NCBI RefSeq assembly: GCF_014208105.1
Contig: NZ_JACHMQ010000001.1
Coordinates: 1,550,001 to 1,614,000 of the forward strand
Source: Actinomadura coerulea
Lineage (GTDB): Bacteria; Actinomycetota; Actinomycetes; Streptosporangiales; Streptosporangiaceae
DNA length: 64,000 nt
Direction of reading: 5' to 3'
The stretch's first letter is position 1. Every line of letters begins with the position of its first letter. Positions 47,024 through 55,062 of the stretch are shown one piece after another. Position numbers and translations under genes: made by a program. A model generated the notes under the pieces. The model ran no database searches. It was given only the letters and a program-made list of their open reading frames with translations, and was not told where the DNA came from.

Positions 47024-47803
47024 ATGTCCGGCTCCTCCGCGATCCTGGAACTTCGAGAAGTGACCGTCCGCTTCGCCGGGCTGGTCGCATTGGACGGGGT
47101 GTCGCTCACGGCGCCCCAAGGGCGGGTCACCGGCGTGATCGGCCCGAACGGCGCGGGCAAGACGACGCTCTTCAACGTCGTGTGCGGATTCGTCCGGCCG
47201 GAGTCCGGTGAGGTGCGCTGGCGGGGCCGGGTCCTCGGCCGCCACCGGCCCCACGACCTGACGCGGCTGGGAATCGCCCGGACCCTCCAGGGCCTCGGGC
47301 TGTTCCCGGGGCTGACCGTGCTGGAGAACGTGATGGTCGGCGCGGACCCGCACGCCAGGGCCGGGTTCTGGAGCGGCCTGTTCGCGCTGCCGCGCGCCGA
47401 CCGCGACGAGGCGGCCCTGCGCGAGCGGGCCATGGCCCGGCTCGCGGAGCTGGGCGTCGCCGGCGAGGCCGCGCGGCCGCCGGGGGAGCTGCCCTACGGC
47501 GTGCAGAAGCGGGTCGCGCTGGCCCGCGCGCTCGTGGCCGAGCCCGACCTGCTGCTGCTGGACGAGCCCGCCGCCGGGCTGTCCGCGGCCGAGATCGACG
47601 AGCTCGCCGGGCTGATCCGCGGGCTGCGCGGCGGGCCCGCCGTCGTCCTCGTCGAGCACCACATGGACCTCGTCATGGGCGTCTGCGACCAGGTCGTCGT
47701 GCTGGACTTCGGCAGGGTCATCGCGAGCGGCCCGCCGGAGCGCGTGCGCGACGACCCGGCCGTCCTCGACGCCTACCTCGGCGAGGAGGTCGGCGGTGCT
47801 TGA
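47024..47803 (+). CDS. Branched-chain-type ABC importer ATPase (LivG-like)
   Basis: A 259-residue ATPase with Walker A GPNGAGKT near 40, a signature-like loop ELPYGVQKRVALARAL near 160, Walker B LLLLDEPAAGLSAAE and switch His in LVEHHMD. The LivG hallmark is the long insert between Walker A and the signature (IARTLQGLGLFPGLTVLENV). It energises import of a LivK-type ligand with the LivF-like partner. The ribosome site is GAGGTGAG. It is the first gene of a five-gene operon behind the TetR palindrome; the next gene overlaps by 8 bases. Confidence 0.93.
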   Translation: MSGSSAILELREVTVRFAGLVALDGVSLTAPQGRVTGVIGPNGAGKTTLFNVVCGFVRPESGEVRWRGRVLGRHRPHDLTRLGIARTLQGLGLFPGLTVLENVMVGADPHARAGFWSGLFALPRADRDEAALRERAMARLAELGVAGEAARPPGELPYGVQKRVALARALVAEPDLLLLDEPAAGLSAAEIDELAGLIRGLRGGPAVVLVEHHMDLVMGVCDQVVVLDFGRVIASGPPERVRDDPAVLDAYLGEEVGGA

Positions 47804-48503
47804 GGTGAAGGACCTCACGGTCTCCTACGGCGCGGTCCGCGCGCTCGGCGGCGTCGATCTGGCGGTCGAGGAGGGCTCGCTCACCGCCGTGCTCGGCGCG
47901 AACGGCGCGGGGAAGACCACGCTCCTGCGCGCCGTCTCGGGCCTCCTGCGGCCCCGCGCGGGACGCGTCGAGCTGGACGGCGCGGACATCACCGGGCGGG
48001 CGGTCGAGGAGATCGTCCGGCTCGGCGTCGCGCACGTCCCGCAGAGCGGCGGCGTCATCACCGAACTGACCGTGCGGGACAACCTGCGGCTCGGCGGGCT
48101 GTGGCGGCGCGACCGGGCGGCGCTCGGGCGCCGCGTCGCCGAGATGTACGAGCTGTTCCCGCCGCTCGCGCAGCGCCGGTCCCGCGCCGCCGCCACCCTG
48201 TCCGGCGGCGAGCGGCAGATGCTCGCGCTGGCCCGGGCGCTCACCGGGGCGCCGCGGCTGCTGCTGGTGGACGAGCCGTCCCTCGGCCTCGCGCCGCGGG
48301 TGGTCGCCCAGCTGATGGCCGTGCTGCGGCGGCTGTGCGACGAGGACGGCCGGACCGTGCTGCTCGTGGAGCAGAACGCGCGCAGCGCGCTGTCGGTCGC
48401 CGACCGCGCCGTCGTCCTGGACCTCGGCCGCGTCGTGGCGGACGAGACCGCCTCCGCCATCGCCGCCGACGACCGTCTCCGCCACGCCTACCTGGGGTTC
48501 TGA
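47796..48503 (+). CDS. Branched-chain-type ABC importer ATPase (LivF-like)
   Basis: A 235-residue second ATPase of the importer with Walker A GANGAGKT near 38, signature LSGGERQMLALARAL near 135, Walker B LLLVDEPSLGLAP and LVEQNAR, the characteristic LivF switch motif. The GTG start follows GAGGAGG and overlaps the livG-like stop by 8 bases. Its own stop shares one base with the next ATG (TGATG). Confidence 0.93.
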   Translation: MLEVKDLTVSYGAVRALGGVDLAVEEGSLTAVLGANGAGKTTLLRAVSGLLRPRAGRVELDGADITGRAVEEIVRLGVAHVPQSGGVITELTVRDNLRLGGLWRRDRAALGRRVAEMYELFPPLAQRRSRAAATLSGGERQMLALARALTGAPRLLLVDEPSLGLAPRVVAQLMAVLRRLCDEDGRTVLLVEQNARSALSVADRAVVLDLGRVVADETASAIAADDRLRHAYLGF

Positions 48504-49381
48504 TGGTGCGCTTCCTCAATCTCACGCTCGCCGGGATCACCTCCGGGGCGGTGTTCGCGGCGGTCGCGCTGGCCCTGGTGCTGATCTGGCGCTCCACCCG
48601 CGTCGTGAACTTCGCGCAGGGCGGCATGCTGATGTTCACGACCTTCCTCGCCTGGAGCGTCATCGACGCGGGCGGCTCCTACTGGCTCGCGCTCGGCGCC
48701 GCCCTGGCGTCCGGGCTGGTGCTGGGCGCCGTCGTCGAGCGGGTCGTGGTGCGCCCCGTGGAGGACAAGCCGCCGCTGAACGCGGTGATCGTCACCCTCG
48801 GCCTGCTGGTGCTGCTCCAGGCCGCCGCGGGCATGATCTGGGGCGACACGCCGCACTCCTACCCGCCCGCCTTCACGATCAAGGGCCTGTCCGCCGGCGG
48901 GACGCGGCTGCTGCTGTCGCCGTTCGACCTGTTCGTCATCGGCGCCGTCGCCGCGGTCATGGTGCTGCTGACGCTGCTGTTCGTCCGCACCGACCTCGGG
49001 CTGCGGCTGCGGGCGTCGGCGTTCGCGCCGGAGATCGCCCGGCTGCAGGGCGTCCGCGTCGGCCGGATGCTGACCCTCGGCTGGGCGCTCGCCGCGCTCG
49101 TCGGCTCCCTCGCCGGGGTGCTGATCGCCCCGTCGGTGTTCGTCGGGCCCGCGCAGTTCGACGCCATGCTCGTCTTCGGGTTCACCGCCGCCGTGATCGG
49201 CGGGCTGGACAGCCCCGCGGGCGCCGTGACCGGCGGGCTCCTGCTCGGCTGCGCCCTCAGCTACGTGTCCGGCTACCTCGGCTCCGAGCTGGTCGCCCTC
49301 GGAGCGCTCGCGGCCCTCATCGCCGTCCTGATGGTCAGACCGAACGGCCTGTTCGCGGCGAGCACCGGACGGAGGGTGTGA
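48503..49381 (+). CDS. Branched-chain-type ABC importer permease (LivH-like)
   Basis: A 292-residue integral membrane protein with about eight hydrophobic segments and LivH motifs: LAGITSGAVFAAVALALVLIWR, VVNFAQGGMLMFTTF, ERVVVRPVEDKPPLNAVIVTLGL, RTDLGLRLRASA and GFTAAVIGGLDSPAGAVTGG. It forms half of the transport channel. It is translationally coupled to the ATPase gene by TGATG. Confidence 0.93.
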   Translation: MVRFLNLTLAGITSGAVFAAVALALVLIWRSTRVVNFAQGGMLMFTTFLAWSVIDAGGSYWLALGAALASGLVLGAVVERVVVRPVEDKPPLNAVIVTLGLLVLLQAAAGMIWGDTPHSYPPAFTIKGLSAGGTRLLLSPFDLFVIGAVAAVMVLLTLLFVRTDLGLRLRASAFAPEIARLQGVRVGRMLTLGWALAALVGSLAGVLIAPSVFVGPAQFDAMLVFGFTAAVIGGLDSPAGAVTGGLLLGCALSYVSGYLGSELVALGALAALIAVLMVRPNGLFAASTGRRV

Positions 49382-49385
49382 CCCC

Positions 49386-50576
49386 GTGACCGCCTTCGCG
49401 CGACGCGTCCAGCAGCGCTCCACCCTGGCCCGGCACGCGTCCGGCGCCGTCCTCGCGCTCGCCGCGCTGTACGTCCTGACGACGGCCGCGGGCCCCTACC
49501 GGGACCTGCAGATCGCGCAGGCCGCCTACCTCACCTGCGCGGTCGCGGGCCTGACGGTGCTGACGGGCCTCGGCGGGCAGATCTCCCTCGGGCACGGCGC
49601 GTTCATGGCCGTCGGCGCCTACACCGCCGCGCTGGTCATCGGTCACTGGGGCTGGCCGCTCGCGGCGGTCCTGCCGGCGGCGGCCGGGGCCACCGCCCTC
49701 GCGGGCGCGGTGGTCGGCGCCGTAGCGGCCCGGCTGCACGGCCCGTACCTGGCGGGCGCCACCCTCGCCTTCGCCGTCGGGCTGCCCGGCCTCGCCAACT
49801 ACAAGCCGCTCACCGGCGTGCTCGGCGGCCAGAACGGGCTGACGATCGTCCCGCCGGTCCCGCCCGCCGCGCTCGGCGAGACGTTCCCGCTGGAGCGCTG
49901 GCAGGCGTGGATCTGCTGCCTCGGCGCCGTCGCCACCCTGTTCCTGCTCGCCAACCTGACCCGCGGCCGGTTCGGGCGGACGCTGCGCGCCAGCCGCGAC
50001 GACGAGATCGCCGCGGCGCTGAGCGGGGTCCGCGTCGCCCGGCTGCGGATCGCCGCGACCGTCGTCTCGGCGGCCTGCGCCGGGCTCGCCGGCGGGCTGC
50101 TCGCCCTGGTCGCCACGCTGGCCGCGCCGGGCGCGTTCCCGCTCACGCTGTCCCTCCAGCTCATCGCCGCGATCGTCATCGGCGGGCTCGGCAGCCTGGC
50201 GGGGGCCATGTGGGGCGCGCTGATCCTGGTCTACGTGCCGACATGGGCGGCGGACCTGTCGTCCTCGTCCGGCCTCTCGCACAACATCGCGTCGAACCTG
50301 CCCCTCGCCGTCTACGGGCTCGTGCTCATCGCGGTGACGCTGGCCTTCCCGCGCGGCGTCCAGGGTGGGCTGCGCGACATCGGCGGCGCCGTCCGGCGCC
50401 GGGCGCGCGGGAGGCGCGACCGGGCTCCCGGGTCGCGCGGGCCCGCGCCGAGCGACACATCGGGGCCCACCACAACGCACGCAGGAGGAGCAGATGAAGC
50501 GACCCCGGACGATGCGGGCGCTCGCCCTGACGACCGCGGCGACGCTGGCGGTCGCGGCGAGCGGCTGCGGCGGTGA
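49386..50576 (+). CDS. Branched-chain-type ABC importer permease (LivM-like)
   Basis: A 396-residue permease. Residues 1-330 hold about nine hydrophobic segments with LivM motifs (GLGGQISLGHGAFMAVGAYTAAL; GRFGRTLRASRDDEIAAALSGVRV; AAIVIGGLGSLAGAMWGALI). The last 65 residues are an Arg/Pro/Asp-rich tail unlike the family; its coding sequence overlaps the next gene by 83 bases (50494-50576). The tail may be a cytosolic extension or simply read-on before the first in-frame stop. The start is GTG, 5 bases after the LivH stop. Confidence 0.9.
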   Translation: MTAFARRVQQRSTLARHASGAVLALAALYVLTTAAGPYRDLQIAQAAYLTCAVAGLTVLTGLGGQISLGHGAFMAVGAYTAALVIGHWGWPLAAVLPAAAGATALAGAVVGAVAARLHGPYLAGATLAFAVGLPGLANYKPLTGVLGGQNGLTIVPPVPPAALGETFPLERWQAWICCLGAVATLFLLANLTRGRFGRTLRASRDDEIAAALSGVRVARLRIAATVVSAACAGLAGGLLALVATLAAPGAFPLTLSLQLIAAIVIGGLGSLAGAMWGALILVYVPTWAADLSSSSGLSHNIASNLPLAVYGLVLIAVTLAFPRGVQGGLRDIGGAVRRRARGRRDRAPGSRGPAPSDTSGPTTTHAGGADEATPDDAGARPDDRGDAGGRGERLRR

Positions 50577-51807
50577 CGGAGGGGGCGGCGGGTCGGCGGC
50601 GCCCGGCGTGACCGCCACCACCGTCACGATCGGCAGCCACCAGCCGCTGACCGGGCCGGCCGCGCCCGGCTACAGCGCCAACTCCGCGGCCTCCAAGGCG
50701 TTCTTCGACTACGTGAACGCGAACGGCGGCGTGCACGGACGAAAGATCGTCTACAAGTACGTGGACGACGCCTACAACCCGACGCAGACCGTGAGCGTGA
50801 CGCAGAAGCTCGTCCTCCAGGACAAGGTCTTCGCGATCTTCAACGGGCTGGGCACGCCCACGCACTCCAAGGTGGTCGACTACCTGAACGCCCAGCGCGT
50901 CCCTGACTTGTTCGTCGCGTCCGGCTGCGGCTGCTGGGACCAGCCGGGCAAGCACCCGCAGACGTTCGGCTGGCAGGTCGACTACATCCGCGAGGGCAAG
51001 ATCCTCGGCGATCACGTCAAGAAGGCCTACGCGGGCAGGAAGGTCGCCTACTTCTTCCAGAACGACGACTTCGGGCAGGACGGGGTGAAGGGCCTCGACA
51101 AGTACATCCCGAAGGACCAGGTCGTCTCCCGGCAGTCCTACCAGCCGGGCAGCACCGACATCGGCGCGCAGGCTCAGGCGATCGCGCAGTCCAAGGCCGA
51201 CGTCGTCGTGCTGTTCAGCATCCCCACCTACACGGCGCTGTTCCGCCTGGCCGCGCTGAAGCTGAACTACAAGCCGACGTTCGTCGTCAGCAACGTCGGG
51301 TCCGATCCGATCACCCTCACGGGGCTGCTGGAGAGCTTCGCCAAGAAGGGCGGCAGCGAGGTCGAGGGCAGCCCGCTCATCCAGGGCATGGTGACCGACG
51401 GCTACCTCGCCGCGCCGGGCGACGCCTCCAACAGCTGGACGGCGCTGTTCAAGAAGATCCATGCCCAGTACATCCCGAAGCTGCCGTTCAACGGCAACAT
51501 CGTCTACGGGATGTCGGTCGCCTACACCTTCGCGCAGGCGCTGCAGGCGGCCGGGAAGAACCCGACCCGCAAGGGCGTCGTCGAGGCGCTGGAGAAGTCG
51601 CGCTTCACCGGGCCGGGCGTCGTCCCGTTCGCCTACGGCGCGGATTCGCACGCCGGGTACACCGGAGCGGTCATCGGCACGGTCAAGGGGCAGAACGTCG
51701 TGCCCCAGGGGCAGCCGCTGACCACCGACGACGGCGACGGCCCGATCCAGCCCTACACGACCCCGCAGCCGCAGGCGCCCGCCAACGGCATCCCCGCCGC
51801 GGGCTGA
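50494..51807 (+). CDS. ABC importer substrate-binding lipoprotein (LivK/amide-binding type)
   Basis: A 437-residue type I periplasmic-binding protein. The signal peptide ends in lipobox AASGC (Cys near 24). The mature part starts TVTIGSHQPLTGPAAPGYS and contains GRKIVYKYVDDAYNPTQTV, VASGCGCWDQPGKHPQTFGWQVDY, KVAYFFQNDDFGQDGVKG and ADVVVLFSIPTYTALF. Such proteins bind branched-chain amino acids, amides, urea or aromatic and other small acids; the exact ligand is not readable. ATG 50494 follows GCAGGAGGAG, inside the end of the LivM gene. It completes the operon. Confidence 0.92.
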   Translation: MKRPRTMRALALTTAATLAVAASGCGGDGGGGGSAAPGVTATTVTIGSHQPLTGPAAPGYSANSAASKAFFDYVNANGGVHGRKIVYKYVDDAYNPTQTVSVTQKLVLQDKVFAIFNGLGTPTHSKVVDYLNAQRVPDLFVASGCGCWDQPGKHPQTFGWQVDYIREGKILGDHVKKAYAGRKVAYFFQNDDFGQDGVKGLDKYIPKDQVVSRQSYQPGSTDIGAQAQAIAQSKADVVVLFSIPTYTALFRLAALKLNYKPTFVVSNVGSDPITLTGLLESFAKKGGSEVEGSPLIQGMVTDGYLAAPGDASNSWTALFKKIHAQYIPKLPFNGNIVYGMSVAYTFAQALQAAGKNPTRKGVVEALEKSRFTGPGVVPFAYGADSHAGYTGAVIGTVKGQNVVPQGQPLTTDDGDGPIQPYTTPQPQAPANGIPAAG

Positions 51808-52008
51808 GGAGTCCCGCCGTCCCGCGCGTCCCCGGCGCGGGACGGCGGCCGGGTACGCGCCGACCGCTCCCGGCCACCTGCGGCCTCCTTCCGTTCGAGT
51901 TCGCGTCCAGGTCGCGGGCGGGCGGCCGGCCATGGTCGTCTCGTCCGATCACGGGAAGGATGATCTGTGGCGGGCGGCGGGCGGCGGGCGGCGTGAGGGG
52001 GCGGTGTG

Positions 52009-52893
52009 ATGGCCTGGGCGGTCTGCTTCAGCCTGCTCGCGGCGTTCCTGTTCGCCGCGGCGGCGGCCCTGCAGTACCGGGCCGCGAGACGGGCCGTGCA
52101 CGGCGTCTCGGACGCGTCCGCCGCCCACGGGCTGACCCGCCGGCTGGTCCGCGATCCCGTGTGGCTGACCGGGTGGGGGGTCAACCTCGGCGGGTTCTGC
52201 GCGCAGGCCGTCGCCCTGCACTTCGGCTCGACGGCCGTCGTCCAGCCGCTGCTGGTCACCCAGCTGGTCTTCACGATCGTGCTCGGCACGATCGGCACGG
52301 GACGCCGGCCCGCGCGGCTGGACCTGTTCGGCGGCATCGCCGTGACCGCCGGCCTCGCCGTCCTGTTCACGGTTCCGGGAGCGATCCCGCCCCAGGGGGA
52401 GCCGTCCCGGCCGCGGATCCTGCTCGCCGGGCTCATCGCCGCGCCGGTCATCGTCGCCCTGTCGCGGGCGGCATGGCTGCGCAAGGGGCCCGTGCGGGCC
52501 GCGCTGCTCGGCGTCTGCGCCGGCCTGTGCTTCGCCGCGACCGCCGTGCTCATCAAGCTCACCACCGCCGACCTGGTCGACCGCGGGGTCGCGGCCACCG
52601 CGGTGGACTGGCCCGGCTACGCGCTGGCGGGCAGCACGCTGCTCGGCCTGGTCATCGAGCAGCGGGCGTTCGCCGCCGGATCGCTGCCCGCCGCCATGAC
52701 CGCGATGACGATGACGAACCCCATCGCGTCCTACCTGGTGGCCGCCTTCGCCTTCCAGACGCTGCCGCCCCGGACGGCCGCGGCGCTGACGGCCCTGTCG
52801 TTCAGCGTGCTCCTGCTCACCGGGGGAGTCGCGCTGCTGTCGCGGTCCGCGCACGCGTCCCGCGAGGGCGATACGGTGCCCGGACCCTCCTGA
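52009..52893 (+). CDS. DMT-family transporter (NIPA/EamA-like)
   Basis: A 294-residue membrane protein with about nine hydrophobic segments: AVCFSLLAAFLFAAAAALQYRAAR at the N-terminus, GWGVNLGGFCAQAVALHFGSTAVVQPLLVTQLVFTIVLG, and LPAAMTAMTMTNPIASYLVAAFAF near the C-terminus. The QYRAAR start and PLLVTQL motif are typical of a DMT subgroup common in actinobacteria. The substrate is unknown. ATG 52009 is used (GAGGGGGCGG upstream); GTG 52006 is adjacent. The IS110 remnant begins a few bases after its stop. Confidence 0.85.
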   Translation: MAWAVCFSLLAAFLFAAAAALQYRAARRAVHGVSDASAAHGLTRRLVRDPVWLTGWGVNLGGFCAQAVALHFGSTAVVQPLLVTQLVFTIVLGTIGTGRRPARLDLFGGIAVTAGLAVLFTVPGAIPPQGEPSRPRILLAGLIAAPVIVALSRAAWLRKGPVRAALLGVCAGLCFAATAVLIKLTTADLVDRGVAATAVDWPGYALAGSTLLGLVIEQRAFAAGSLPAAMTAMTMTNPIASYLVAAFAFQTLPPRTAAALTALSFSVLLLTGGVALLSRSAHASREGDTVPGPS

Positions 52894-52900
52894 AAGACAT

Positions 52901-54082
52901 CCCAGGAGCGTAGATGTCAAGCTGCGACGTTCTCGGTGTGATGGGACCAAGCGGTCGTCTCGTCATAGGACGTACCGGTTTTAAGGCATCCGTGAAGGAT
53001 GCCGACGAGTCGGTTGGCGAGTTGGCGCAGGGCAGCGTTGTGGCTGCTGCCGCGGGCTCGTTGCCGGTCGTAGTAGGCGCGTGCGCCGGGCGATCTGAGC
53101 AGGGCGCAGTAGGCCTGGGTGAGGAGGGCGTCGATGAGCCGGTCGTTGTGGACGAACCGGGCCAGGGCGGTCTTCTTCTTCCCGGACGCGCGGGTGATGG
53201 GGGATGTTCCGGCGTAGTTCTTACGGGCCTTGGCCGAGGTGTAGCGGTCGGGGTCGTCGCCGAATTCTGCGAGTACCCGGGCGCCCAGGACCTGTCCCAG
53301 CCCGGGCTGGGACAGGATGATCTCAGCGGCCGGGTGCTGCCCAAAATGAGCTTCGACCTGCTTTTCCATGGTCTTGATCTGCTGGTTGAGGACGGTCAGG
53401 ACAGCGATGAGCGCCTGGACGGACGCGGCGTAGGCGGCGGTGACGACCTCGGGTTGGTCGAGGTGCTCGGTGCGCAGCGCCGATTGGAGGGCGGCGGCCT
53501 TGCCGGCGATGTCGCGGCGGTGTGCCCGCCTGAGCGCGGCGCTGATCCGGCCGATGGTCAGCCGGGCCGCCTGATCGGGGGAGGGGGCTTTGGCCAGCAG
53601 CTCCAGGGTGTCGGCGGCGTCCAGGTCCTCGAACGCGGTCAGCGCGGCGGGGAAGTAGTCGCGCAGCGCGTGCCGCAGCCGCTGGGTGTGGCGGGTCCGT
53701 TCCCAGATCAGTGTCTTGTGGGTGCGGGCCACGACCTTGATCGCCTCGGCCAGGGCGCTGTCGCCCGCGACCGGCCGCAGCTGGTGGGCATGGGTACGGA
53801 CCATATCGGCCAGCACATGAGCGTCTCCGGCGTCGCTCTTGGCGCCGGAGACCCCGAGCCGGTCCCGGAACCGGGCGGCCTGCAGCGGGTTGACCGCCAG
53901 CACCCGGTAGCCGGCCGCGACCAGCGCCCCCACCCACGGCCCGCGGTCGGTCTCGATCCCGACCACCACCTCGACCTCGTCGGCGTCGTCTCCCGCCAAC
54001 TCTCCAAGGACCGCGTGCAGCCGGGCCATACCGGCCACCCCTTTCAGGCAACCGGGCTCTGGCCAGTCCACCAACCCAGGAG
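52901..54082. mobile_element. Derelict IS110-family element
   Basis: A transposase gene fills almost the whole segment between two copies of CCCAGGAG (52901-52908 and 54075-54082). IS110-family elements lack terminal inverted repeats and carry a bridge RNA in a noncoding end of some 100-300 bases. Here only 8 bases lie between the repeats and each end of the coding region, so no room remains for the RNA. With the shortened transposase N-terminus this suggests a truncated, immobile copy. The exact borders are my estimate. Confidence 0.6.
52917..54074 (-). pseudogene. IS110-family transposase, N-terminus damaged
   Basis: Coding for 385 residues. The first 170 form the DEDD RuvC-like domain (VVVGIETDRGPWVGALVAAGY, AVNPLQAARFRDR, SGAKSDAGDAHVLADMVRT) and the rest the transposase_20 domain (ILSQPGLGQVLGARVLAEFGDD, KNYAGTSPITRASGKKK, ARFVHNDRLIDALLTQAYCALL). 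Intact relatives begin with a strand carrying the first catalytic Asp and about 20 further residues before GVAGMARLHA; here only a short stretch starting at a TTG (VDWPEPGCLK) precedes it and an in-frame TAA lies 10 codons upstream. The protein is otherwise uninterrupted, so the damage may be recent. Activity is unlikely. Confidence 0.8.
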
Positions 54083-54123
54083 TCTGCCGGATGGCTTACT
54101 CCCAGAACTGATTAGGACCCTCT

Positions 54124-55023
54124 TTGATCACCCGACGCGCCCTCGTCCTCGGCGGGCTCGGCGGCATCGGCGCCGCCGCCGCCGCGGGCGGCACCGGCTA
54201 CGCGCTGGTGGAGAGCGAGGTGCTCCCCGGCAAGGTCCCGCTGGACCGCGCGCTCGGCAGGTGCGGGGACGTGCCCGCGCCGCCGCCCGCGTCCGTCCGG
54301 ACCGAGACGATGACCTGGCGTTCCGCGCACCGCCGCGCGACCGTCACCGCGACCGTCGTCCCACCCGCCGCGGACCGGCCGCCGCGCGGCCTGCCGGTGG
54401 TCGTCGCGCTGCACGGCACCGGTGAGGACGGCGCCTCCCTCGTGCGGAAACTGGCCCTGGACCACTACCTGCCCGACGCCGTCGCCCGCGGCGGCGTCCC
54501 TCCGTTCACCCTGGTGAGCGTGGACGGCGGGCCCGACACCTACTGGCATCCCCGCGCCTCCGGCGACGACCCCCTCGGCATGATCGTGGACGAGCTGCTG
54601 CCGCGGCTGCGCGACCGCGGCGCCCGCACCGGCCGCGTGGGCGCCATCGGCTGGTCGATGGGCGGCTACGGCGCCCTCGTGCTGGCCCGCCGCCTCGGCC
54701 GCGCCCGCACGGCCGCCGTGGTCGCCTCGTCCCCGGCCCTGTTCGCCTCCTACGAGGACGCGGTCGCCGCCAACCGCCGCTCGTTCGACGGCGCGGCGGA
54801 CTACGACCGCCACGACGTCTTCGGCGCGCTGGAGGAGCTGAAGGGCGTCCCGCTGCGCGTCGACTGCGGCACGAGCGACCCGTTCGCCGACCGGGTGCGG
54901 GAGTTCCGCGACAGGGTCCGGCCCGCGGGCGGGCTGGAGGGCGGATGCCACGACGCGGCCTTCTGGCGGCGGCAGCTCCGCCGCGAACTGGCGTTTCTCG
55001 GGCATCGCCTGGGCACCGGCTGA
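54124..55023 (+). CDS. Tat-exported alpha/beta hydrolase (esterase family)
   Basis: A 299-residue hydrolase. The N-terminus carries a twin-arginine signal (ITRRALVLGGLGGIGAAAAA). The fold shows VVVALHGTGED, GGPDTYWHPRASGDDPLGMI, nucleophile elbow GWSMGGYG (Ser near 180) and an acidic region DCGTSDPFADR, with a late His in GGCHDAAFW. It resembles antigen-85/esterase-D type enzymes; the substrate is unknown. The TTG at 54124 is the only start that keeps the signal peptide. The IS110 remnant ends about 40 bases upstream, so the native promoter may have been displaced. Confidence 0.85.
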   Translation: MITRRALVLGGLGGIGAAAAAGGTGYALVESEVLPGKVPLDRALGRCGDVPAPPPASVRTETMTWRSAHRRATVTATVVPPAADRPPRGLPVVVALHGTGEDGASLVRKLALDHYLPDAVARGGVPPFTLVSVDGGPDTYWHPRASGDDPLGMIVDELLPRLRDRGARTGRVGAIGWSMGGYGALVLARRLGRARTAAVVASSPALFASYEDAVAANRRSFDGAADYDRHDVFGALEELKGVPLRVDCGTSDPFADRVREFRDRVRPAGGLEGGCHDAAFWRRQLRRELAFLGHRLGTG

Positions 55024-55062
55024 CCGCCTGGGAACGTCGGTGGGACCAGGCATGATGTCGTC

